NCBI RefSeq assembly: GCF_032854445.1
Contig: NC_088295.1
Span: 33,407,385 to 33,471,384, forward strand
Source of the DNA: Liolophura sinensis
Lineage: Eukaryota; Mollusca; Polyplacophora; Chitonida; Chitonidae
Direction: 5' to 3'
DNA length: 64,000 nucleotides
Part shown: positions 1 through 12,000 of the stretch, piece by piece
How positions within the stretch are numbered: the first letter of the stretch is position 1
Layout of the letters: each line of letters starts with the position of its first letter
Notes under the pieces: generated by a model
Seen by the model: the letters and a program-made list of their open reading frames with translations, nothing else
What the model was told of the DNA's origin: nothing
The model's database searches: none
Made by a program: the position numbers and the translations under genes

Positions 1-52
1 GCTCCAGTGTCGGTATACCCCTTGATGGCATTTTTGTTAAAGATTTGATTTC
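1..52 (-). CDS. Gene 1 exon 12, partial at the window edge
   Basis: The acceptor TATTGCAG lies at 60-53. With incoming phase 1 the exon reads R-N-Q-I-F-N-K-N-A-I-K-G-Y-T-D-T-G and then leaves the window. The I-K-G/I-K-Q spacing fits gene 2 exon 12. The exon is short, so similarity alone is weak, but the phase and the position are right. Confidence 0.55.
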
Positions 53-3000
53 CTGCAATAGAGATGGAAACATTTAAATGTGTACACGCCATAGAAGTCC
101 ATGTCATTTGCAACATTCCATGTATCAAAAAAGCCTTTATTTATTTTGAAGCCAACCAATGTAAACATTTTTTTGTTTACTACCATACGTACTATCATAT
201 TAAAGGACGATTATTTTCAATTATCAAATAATGTCTGAATATTCCCTTTTCACCTTATTGTCATTAATTTATCTAATTTTCACATCTTCCAAGTGTAACC
301 TATCCAACATGTCTAAACACTTAATATGATAAGACAGAATGCCTATATAACTTACGTGACTTTGGTTGTCCTTCAGTGTTGTTCCACTTGGTATTCAAGA
401 GTACTCTGTTGATCTCGTAACTGCTAATAAACTGACCAAACATCAGATTTCTGCTGATAGAGAACGTTCCAAGACTGCGCGGAAGAAGGCTTTTATAAGC
501 CGTCAAGACCGCCTGTTAACAAAAGAACAAAACCTTTGTAAAACTTAGTAAGCATGATGAGAAATTTTGTGTTATCATCTATAACATTACATACAAGAAA
601 CCAGTTCCGCATGGACACCTGAGGTACAAAACATGTAATTACTTTTGCTTGTAAAGTCTGAAATCAGTAAATGTATTTTTCAGTCCTTTTACATCCAGTA
701 ACCGTATTATTAACCTTTAAACAGTAATGTAGGAAAAATGACCCTCCGGTCTAATTGTTTACATCCTCTACCAACTTACATACGCAATATCTCTATTAAA
801 GAGGTGAACATATTGCTAGACGATAATCGTTAAAATTGGTGAAATATATTGTATCGTGCAAACGATGGCTGTAACCGCGCGTGTTACTCACATAGGAAAT
901 CAGACATGAGTCTTCTATGCATTCTCTGATAGATCCACAGTGGATATACATGTAAGTATTGAATGCGACAAAATTGTTTCTATTTTTTCTTGAAAATATA
1001 TACAAAAGAACGTTGCGTATGATTTTGTGTTTCACTGCATTCAAATGATTCATTTATTTACCAGTGCTTCGAGACGTACTCCGAGTTACACGACGGCGAT
1101 CCTGTTAGAACTAAACCAACATCTTATGTGTCCGAGAGTATAGAGTTAAAATCATTAAAATGAGCAGCTAGTTAAAGAAAGAAGGCATTTGTTTTTACTA
1201 TCAGTCCAGAATATGATACTTAATTCTGTTCTCGTTTACCCCGTAAGTTTCTTTGCCTGGCGCCTGGCATTGTTGGGACGGGTAGTTGACTTCAGTAAAT
1301 GTGGCTGTAGGCCCTGCAAATCTTTTCTCCGCCAAATATCCACCAGGTGAGTAGTTCACGCCGTGGTCGTGGTACATATTTTCCTGGAACATCTGTAAAC
1401 ACAACAGTTTTCATTGATTCGATAACCTATACCCTGATTTTACCTAATGGCACTGGCTCTCAGGTATCGATTAAGTCTCTCATCTGCTTACCTGTTTTTA
1501 CCCAATATCGAGGCAGCTGCATTCACTAACTGGTATAGAAACTCCCTCAATGGCCCAATCATTTATCAGCTGAAATTATTGCTTGTGCAGAAACTGATCC
1601 AACGTTTCGGTCACTCACTAGCTTTACTTACTCACTGGCTAATTTGTTCACTAGTGCAAAAACTCATCCAACTATTCAATCACCCACTACTTGAGAATCA
1701 GTGGAGCAATCAGCTCATCCGTGAATTCTCTCACTTACCAACTGATTTATTCACTGGCGCAAAAAGTCATCCAAAGAACGATTTAATCAGGTGTCCGCTG
1801 ATGGACACATTGGTGCAAAAAGTCACCAAACGATTCATTCGCTTACCAGCTTCTTTTTCTCAAGAAGTCAATCACTCTGTGGTTATTTCACATGCACTGT
1901 AACTGCGCATTTCTGTCCGAACGATCCACCGAATCAGTACATTCAAATTTAATCTCCGTCGTATTGGTTGGAAGACATTCCCATTAATTTCAATCTGTTT
2001 CTCTCTGCTTGATTAATTTAATCACTGTCTGACTAATATTTTTCGCAGTTTATGGAAATAAAAAATGTGATTCAGGTTTTCATATAGCCATTCATTTTAA
2101 CCCGCGTTAATATCGTTTGAATAGAATTACAGATACAAAATAGTTACGAAACCGTTTAAGATAATTTTAACGAAGGCAAATATTCCTTAAGATCTTCATA
2201 AAGACGCCCACTTACACTAAGAGATTCCCTGATCGGAAAGACAAAGTTTTGATATGTGCCGTTCCTGAATCGACCACTTGCTCTGATGTGCTGTGCAGCG
2301 AGCCATTCTGAAACAATAAAATATATGTTAATCCATAATATGCTAAAATATGCATGCAATTTATTTACAAGTGTAGAAGAAAGTATAAACGGGGAAAATC
2401 AACAATCGTTGATCCCCCTCCGATCTAGATCAGTGTTATTGTCCGTCGCCTAGCTTTGAAGATTATTTTGCTAACATCGATTTTGGTCGTTGCTCCAAAA
2501 GATCACACAGCCAATCAGACTGAGTACTTTATGTAATGGCGATTAAGACGCCAATAAGAAACGCGACAAAGCACCAATTCAAAGAGCATTACACATGTAT
2601 TTGTATCTGGCATGCACGGTTTTTCTACACAAATCATAATTACATGTAATAGTTCTCTTTGGTCGGGGTTGAATGCTCTGGTCCTTCCTGCTAATGCTGG
2701 AAGAAATCGGACAGGTCTCGGACCCAAGAAAATCCCTGTACTTCCACTCCTGACCGTTCTGTAGAATGACAACATCAACAGTGAATACAAATATGCCGCG
2801 CATTTCGTAACGTTCCAGCATGATAATCTGCTAAACTAATATCATTTTCACAAATGTTTACTTTCTGGTTGACACTTCTGAATATACATTTTCCCAATGC
2901 TTCGTCGTTAACCTGCATGTATTTGTCAGCTTGAAGCAAAATGGCATTATCCTAAAGCAGCTACCACTATCATGTGTCCGTTTCACAAAGCGCTTTTGGG

Positions 3001-6000
3001 CTGCATTCAAAAATTGCAAATTACATTCTTTAAATACATGTATATGAGTTTGGTGTGTGGTAGTACAATTTAAGTGAAGTTTCAATATCCTGCTTCAAAT
3101 AATTTTATTTCTTGGGGAAGATTACATTATCGCACTTAAGCCCAAAATGTGAAACAGGCAGACCCATTTGTTTTTATTGCAATAAATAACATTATGGTGG
3201 CAAGTTACGCACATATTCATGTTACTCAAGCCTAGCTCATATTCCATACTCCAGTCCGGCCTCTCATACAGCAGAATGTAGTTATCCTGGTCAAATGGTG
3301 GATACATCTCAATCTGAAAACAACATTGTAATACTTATATGAAAGAGGCTTACAGAGCAGAAAATAAATACACTGTATAATGAAATACTTATAGCATAAA
3401 GAGTAGCGAAGACTGTGCCATAGCTGGCAAATGGCCATGAGTAAGCGGTAAAATACGGCATTTTGTCAATTCACATGTACCTCAGTCAGGGTTTTAATAC
3501 TGTTCATGTGTGAACTTAAATAAAAGCCTGTTACACTCCCCTTAGCAGAATTAACCTGACTTTGTGAACTATGTTGAACAGTGTACCGAGTTATCAAACA
3601 CGCAGACAATGAAAGTGAATTGAAAAGCACGAATTAATAATTTCGAATACATTCTTAACACCTCATCTAAAATTTTATGACAGGAAATTAATGGACAGCC
3701 AACTTAACACACCATACCACTCACCCAATATTTCAATAGCATGGATCTGCTCAAGTTTATCACCATATTCAGTTTTGTGTTGACTTATGTTGAGAATACT
3801 CTTTCAGTACTAGTTACCTGAAACTGTTGAAGAGGAGTGTAAGGCCATCGCTTGTCAAGCCTTAGCCGAGAGAAAAGACAATTGTTTACGTCTTTGCCCA
3901 CGCCTTTGGGTGATGGTCTGAAAAATATGTTTTGAAATTGAAATGCCTAAATACTTTTTCAAGTAAAAGTTCAAGTCAAAGATTCTCTGAGAAAACACAT
4001 GTCATTTACTATCGGAAGACAATGTGTAAAACCTTTGCATCCAATTCTGAATAAATGTGAACACTTGCTTACATAAAATCATTCATCCGGTGAATAGAGT
4101 AGAAATATCAAAGATTTATTTCATTAATTTATTTCATTTACGTTTAACGCCGTACTCAATAATATTTCACTTATACGACGGCTTCCAGCATTATGGTGGG
4201 GGAGTCCTAGGGAAACCCATGTACGGACCTTCCCACGCATATATCAAAAAAGAACTCGGTCTGACAAACTGTCCATTTAAATATATTTGACAAACTGTAA
4301 CATTCACATGTAATTAGCTGTAATTGAGCGTGCATGATTGTTAACGGCAAAGACGAAACGGACATTAACACGAAATGAATGAATTAATGATTATGGCTTA
4401 ACGCCATATTGGCAATATTTCAGCCATATCGTGGCGACTAACACGAAATGTATGTAGCTGAAAGACTAGTAAACAATGACCCGGAAAACAATCTGACTTT
4501 TTAAAGAATGTTTTTAACCGAACAAAATGAATATAAAACACTAAATTCCAGATTGCCCTTAAAAGAAAACATGGTAAACAGTCACGATACTGCAGTTTGT
4601 TTGTTTGCTTTTCCCCCCTAAACACACCCACATTGCTAGATTTTGAAAAAAAAAACCATACATATGTACATCTATGAACGGATCTATATATGTAGATCTA
4701 TGTGCCTCTATCATGAGAGGCACTTCATTCTGGTGTTTTGTTAGACTTTAACTATAACGGTTTAAGTGCTGAGGACAATGTCTTTTCAGTAAGCTCTTTT
4801 AATGGTAAACATTACCCTGCCCAAGTTACACTCCATTGTAAGACAAAGCATTACAACTGGGCAATGGACATAAACAGATGGTTGTAGATAGTGAAAGGGT
4901 GTATACTTACCGGATTCTAATGTTAGCACAGCTGTAATAGGTAGTACAGTTATTGTTCCCGTTATCACTTTGATGACATGGCTCTTGCTCTGAATAAAAA
5001 CAAATTGAATCTTCGCACTTCATTTAATATTTATTAATATAAAATTGTAGCAACACTATCTTAAAGTTTGGATATTTAGACAGCGAGACAACAAAATAAA
5101 AAAGATCCAAGGTATTTACTTGTAAGCGTTTAATTGTGAGAATAAGAGTAAACTTCTTATGAAAAGTAAGTTATAAATGTTACCAGCGGATATGCCATAC
5201 CTTTGGTATACCAGTCTGTAGCCACATTGATCATCTGAAGTACGCATTGCTTGCAATCTATGTCAGGAATGTTGACGGTAATATAGGATTGGGAGGTGTA
5301 GCAGTGTCCAATCGGATAATCGGTTGTCTGTGGTGAACACAGAAACAATGACAATCTTTAAAACGCGACATAGCCAGCGGAAGGAGATTCAGGTAATGCT
5401 CAAGCTTAAAAGGTGCGTTTTACGCAATCAAGTGTTCTTTGCTCTTTGGGTGCCTCGTAAGCCATGAATTACCTCCCCAGAACTGCTATTCATACGAAGC
5501 CGAACAGTGTGGTTAGAATAATAGAATTAATATAAAAAGATATGTTTTAAGCACTTCAGTCTGCCAGCCCATTTCAATTTCTTCACAGAAATATTACAAA
5601 CATATTTGATTGTTTTATAATACACCCTAATGATCTGGATTGTTAGCGATGAAATGTTTTCCTTGGTGATAAATGTATGGGAACATGTATGAGGCAGCTA
5701 TAAATATCCCATGGTGAGACAAATCGGGCGTCCAGGCACCATTTGGGTGGGGTTCTACCTTGCATTTGGGTGTAGGTATTACTCTGGCCGCGTCGTTATG
5801 AGGAATGTGATCCAATAGCACACAGGCTCGGTTGGTATTCTGCCATTCCATCAAGGCAATGCGAATCGGAGCTCCTGGAAAACAGGAAAATTATTAATAC
5901 AGGTGCGATCTTGCTCGCCATACACGTAAAGTCTGAAAACGGCAAAGCTGGTATAAATCGCCGAGTTCATCGGGTTCTCCATCTTTAACACCCTGTTATT

Positions 6001-9000
6001 CATGCTAGGGGTGTGTTGCCTTTCAGTCAGTGAGAGTTGCTAAAACTGCCGGCTTGTTCGTGTAAACTCGGAACCTACGTCCAACATTCCGGTTTCCCGA
6101 TCGCCAAGCGGAAAACGAACTGTACTGCTCGCTACCTTCTGGGAAGAAGAGTTCTACCGGAAATGTACGAACTGCACTTCGGCGGTTTCCGGCGGCAATT
6201 CTCCTCCTAACACAGAAGACTTTAGGACTAGTTTATTTATAATTTATCAACTTGAGGTACATATTAGAATTTTTTATGGCATGCACCTGCCAGGAAATGC
6301 ATACTCTTTTCAATGGTATTTGATTGATATTTAAATTTTCTTCTCCTTTAAACAAGAAATCAAAACTTTGTGTTTTGCGTATCTAAGTCCTAAATACAGC
6401 ACACCGAAAATTGCCTTTCGGCATTGTCAGTTGTAGGAAAGGTAAGTTGTAAAAGCCAGAGTAAACTGTTGACTGCAGTTATACAGGGTGTCCCGGAAGT
6501 CGGGCACCATCCAGGTTTAGGTTGAATGCTTGAGCTACAGAACGATATGTTGCCCCATCTGTTCCAAACAGAAAATTCAACTCTTTCTTGTACTGTTAAT
6601 TTATTAGCCATAATTAACTCTAAAAGAGAGAAAACAATTTAAAAACAGTATTAAATGTGAAAAAATTAAACACAGAAAAAAAATGAAAATCTGGATTTTG
6701 AACGACTTCTGGGACACCCTGTATATTCGGTTTCGATGAACTGAACCGATGTAATGATGCAATGCTTACCAAAACCATTCCTTATACAACGATGGCGGTG
6801 TTTAGGATACTGGCGTCTGTCAATCATTAAAGTGGAATTTCTCTGATAGATATATATGCACTATTAAGCCAGAAACTACTGCAGTCTGCATGAACAGTAA
6901 TGAAACCTACCTGGATGAGACACAGTTTCCTCCAGCTTGATGGTTAAAGGACCGGGTGATACCTCCATGTAGTTGTCTTCAAACGGTAAGTTCATTCCGG
7001 ATCCGCACGGTCCCTAAAATACACAAATACATAAAAGTCGCATGAGTCGGATGCATGGCCTCAATTGGGCTGCAACAGTTTGACAAGAGTAAAGAATTAC
7101 ATCTTCTGCAAAAGAATAGAATGTTCCTCAAAGTGTGAATGGCGACTTTAAAGTTTTATACGCTCTAACAGTAATATAAAAACCAAGAATAAAACATAAC
7201 ATATTTATAGGTTTTAGCAATGAAAGCCTAAAATGTAATAAATTAAAGAAAAAACGTATTTCTTCCATCCTATTTGATGTTTTTTTTTTTCAGAAAAAAA
7301 ATCATGATATCCTTGCAAAGAAGAGTGAGAGCTGAACAATTTTTCAGTCATATGACGACGAAGGCATCCTTAGGGTGTATGTAATGTACCTCCTTGTTGG
7401 GGAACGGATTTCCACCGCTGTTTTATCTAGTGCTGCTTCACTGAGACGACTTAAGTAAGCAAGTAAGCCGCCCCGCCCGAGCCACTATAATGATACGGGT
7501 CAACCAGTCATTGCACTATCCCCTTCATGTTAAACGCCAAGCAAGGACGTTACAACTTCCTCTTTTAAAGTCTTAGGTGTGACTCGACCCAGGATTAATC
7601 CTGGATCTTCCGCTATCGAAGCGGACGCTCTACCTTGCAAAGAAGAGCTTGTGGTATGTCATCCCATATCAAGGTAAGTAATATCATGTATCATTCAGGG
7701 AAAAACTGGAAATAATTACGACATTATATGATAACCATCGTCTCTCATTGCCAGCATATACCCTTTTCAAATTAATTTGTGATTTTTTTTCCAGTTCATA
7801 AAATTGATACGAGTTTAATTCCTGAACGTGTGGTACACACAGTTTCATATGTCAAGAACATTTAGAGCATTTTAAATGAGAGGGTTATGCAGTTTACAAT
7901 TGTTGCAACTGATCTCAGTAATATGCTGGACTTATATCAGGAGATTTCTCATCCATAAGTTTTAGCGAGGGTGTCTTCATCCCATAATATTAGCGAAGGT
8001 GTAGAGGTATGTACAGCTAATACCAGCGCTGGATTTGAGTCCACCTAGCCTGTGGTCATATTACCTATCGTGACTACTGCATTCCTGGTTTATTTATGTG
8101 GTGTAATTAAAGTGGATGCCAACTATTCTCATTCTAGTATGTTTTGAGGAACATATATAGTTACATATACAGTCCACTGGTTTTAAAAAATATATAGTCC
8201 TATTGTAGTATGGCTTCAGAAACTAATATATCCAACCAAGCTTTATAATGTCATACAAAAATGTACAGTCTTATTCTTGTATGTCTTGAGCAGCATACAT
8301 AGTCACAAATACAGTCCATCATGTTACAAAAACTTTACAATCTTATGTCTTCAGACACATATAAACTAACATATACATTCAGTCCTGTTCAGTCTTGCTT
8401 TGTTATTATTATAAAGTATATAGACACAGATAAACTTACACATACAATCAGTCCTGTTGCAAAAGTAGTACAGCTTTCTGGTATTATTAAAGACACAGGT
8501 AAATTTACACGTACATATAAAACCAATCCTGTTGCAAAAACTGCAGAGGTTTTTTTTTGGTATTACTGTAAAAGTTATACAGACTATAAACATACTATAA
8601 AAACGCATTTATAAGCTTAAACACAGCTTTACACAGCTGTATGGTTTTCTACTATTTATTCAGGCGTAGATAAACTTACACATTTATTTATTTATCTATT
8701 TGATTGGTGTTTTACGCCGTACTCAAGAATATTTCACTTATACGACGGCGGCCAGCATTATGGTGGGAGGAAACCGGGCAGAGCCCGGGGGGGACCCACG
8801 ATCATCCACAGGTTGCTGCCAGACCTTCCCACTTACGGCCGGAGAGGAAGCCAGCATTAGCTGGACTTGAACTCAAAGCTACCGCATTGGTGAGAGACTC
8901 CTGGGCCATAACGCTGTGCTAAATTTACACATATTCGGCACTGTTACAAAACGAGTGGTGTCATTCAAAGATGTCTTAAAACAAACAACACATTACATGT

Positions 9001-12000
9001 AGTCAACCATATATGGATAAGATATACACTCTAACTTCAGTACGTCTTCAGACAGGACATCGAATTGCTAATTCAGTTTTTCTTTCACTATAGGAGCCAA
9101 GATCTTGTTCATTACGTAATTTCAAATGCTATATGTTCACTTAATAAACAGTAATGAAATAATTCGTTACTTTTTAAAGATTCGATGTTGACGGAATAAC
9201 CGCTTTAAAGCATGTTTCTCTTTTCTGAATATTCACCACATTCTTCAGAACCTTTCGGCGTAATATTATACATGTTAATTTAGATTTCAATGAACAAAAT
9301 GCAGCAGCATTTCTTCATAAACTTATGCGTTTGTGAACGTTATCTGAATCATGTAAAGGACTTTGCATGAGAGCTGTTACAGACCAGAATATCTAATAAG
9401 GCCTTTGGGCCTGAGGGATCCAAAACCAGTTATTTGTGAATATAATCAAAAAACAGTAGCACATGTCGTATGGCTATGTAAAGCTGGTAGGGCTTTAGTT
9501 GTTTGACACGAATAGCTACATACATACAAATTAACGGCTGTTGTGTATGTAATCCCTACGATTAGAGTATGTAACTGTTTCACAAATGTTGACCAGTTCA
9601 TTTCGAGTTATTATTTAGACTTGTTTGAGAGGATATTACAGTCATCTGTAAGGCGTTATTCTAATGATAGAATACATCCCACCTACAAAACGAGGGTAGT
9701 GCGTGTGATAATTTGGGTAAGGGATTTAGAAATAGCTGGAATGTGCCGGGGGATCGGTATAGCAGACCTACCGCACCGGAAAGAGAGCGAACATTAAGTG
9801 AACAAATGGCCATATACCCACCAAGCATGACGTGAGTGAAATTTATGACCGCAAGCGATGCCATCTGATTAAAGGCACAACTAAACCGGTGCTATGAGCA
9901 ACGAAAACTGAATATAGGTCACATGACCTCATACAAGCAGTACAACATTATCTGCGTTTTACTAAGCGCAGACCAACATTATTGTCTGTCAAAAATCGCT
10001 CAAACTAGGTAATAAGAATCCAGATCCTACGAAATGGTAACAGCGATAACATGTGCCTACATAAAAACGTTTTGCCATGGAACCATTTGATATCCAAATC
10101 TGGCTCGTACATAATTGTTCTTTGATGTCAGTCTCTTATTCAAAGTGTTTTCGCACAGGAGATCCTTTCAGTAGTGTTTTGGATCACAGTCTGTTTCGTA
10201 CCATATCATGAGCAATGCGTCTTGAAAGGCCTGGCATTTTTGTCAGATCTCTGCTTAATGCATCATCACAACAGCTGCCCTGATAATCAAATGACTCCTT
10301 GAAGCTCCACCCTTGGACACGGTCTATTTAAAACACAGGAATAAATCAGTCGAGCAAATCTTGGCGATATTAAACGGAAGAGATTCTCTTCTGCTGAGAA
10401 AAGTTAGTAAATAATGTCACAAAGGAACAGCTTTTCACGATATTAAGTGAAAGAGTTCTCTTCTGTTGAACACAGCTGATTAAGAATGTCACACTGGAAC
10501 AGTTCTTGACGATATTAAGTGAAAGAGGTTCTCTTCCGTTTACCACAGTTGATTAAAAATGTCACACTGGAACAGCTTTTGACGATATCAAGTGAAAAAT
10601 GTTCTCTTCTCCTGACCACCAAGAGTAAGTGGGCGAGTGCTTGGGGTTTAACGTCGCACTTAACAATTTTTCAGTCATATGACGACGATGGAATCCCCAG
10701 AGTGCATGTAATGTGCCTCCTTGTTGCAGGACGGATTTCCACCGCTCTTTTATCTAGTGCTGTTTACTGAGACACCTTACCAGGTGTAAGTAAGCCGCTC
10801 GGCCCGAGTCATTATACTCATACGGATCAACCAATCGTTGCATTATCCTCTTCATGCTAAGCGCCAAGCGAGGAAGTTACAACTTCCTCTTTTAAAGTCT
10901 TAGTATGACTCGACCCAGGACTGACCTTGGATCTACCGCTCCCGAAGCAGACAGTCGATGAGAATGTCACATTCAAACAGCTCTTGGTGATATAAAGTTG
11001 AAAGGGTTTAACTTTAGTTGGGTAACACTGGCTAAAGAATGTCACACTGGCAGATCTCGTGGTAATATTAAGTGAAAGGGATTCTGTTTCTGACAGTTGG
11101 TAGTGAATGTCACATTGGAATATCTCTTGGCAATATTAAGATGAAGGTGTTCTATTAATGTCACACTCGACAAATCACTGTTGACGACATTAAGTGGAAA
11201 AGGTTTTGTTCTGTTGACCACAGTTGGTATAAAGAATGTCATACTGGATGATCCATTCTTGGCGATATTATATGTTAAGTAGAAGGGTTCTCTTGTACTA
11301 ACCAATATTAGTTTATATTAACAAGCGAAGAGGCAAAACGTTCCAAAATATTCACGAGTTAAGCCTAAGAATAGTATGAAAATGTTACTACTTATTGTTA
11401 TCGGTCTTCATATTAAATAACACTAAATAAAACTTGAAACGTTTGATAGTAGAATAATAACATTTAAATGTCAGGATGGACATTGTGGGAGAAACACCAA
11501 AGAAAGACTTAATTTTTTGTTAACAAGGTGCTGTTTTTGCCTCTTCCTCGTAACAGGCGTTCACGGAGAGAGATAAGGTAATGATATAAGAAAATGCTCT
11601 TCAGATGTTGGAATGTTATCGACATGGGCCGATATCATCAAAAGTCATAGCCCAGTACAATTTAGGTCCGCCGGGTTGTCTTTGTTAAACGCAACCTGTT
11701 GATTATTATCAACTGCAAAGGTCGAATTTTACAATAAGCGATAATCGGAGTTCTAGAAGCCGATACCTCAGTGAGATGTTCACAAACGTATGAAACGATT
11801 TGATGATAAGTGAAGCCTAATGACTCTTTCACACATGGTCACTTCCCCAAACTTTTTTAAACGAAGACAAAAGCAGCCTGTTACATGTTTCTGTACATCC
11901 AATGTGTAGCACGGTCCGCTGAACGTTCAAAAATGTTTGTATAAGCATGTAAGACATGTCTTCTACTTGAAAACAAAATCACTGTTGGGATTCGAGACAC

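Noticed and set aside
356-474. A shorter gene 1 exon 11 with its acceptor at 474
   Set aside because: It needs incoming phase 2, but exon 10 leaves in phase 0; the acceptor before 512 solves this.
1447-1902. 151-codon plus-strand open frame
   Set aside because: It lies in a degenerate tandem array in a gene 1 intron, with no domain.
2579-2831. An alternative frame for gene 1 exon 8 starting near 2831
   Set aside because: It leaves in phase 1 and meets a stop at the next exon; the frame from 2758 keeps the paralog phases and the P-x-R-F motif.
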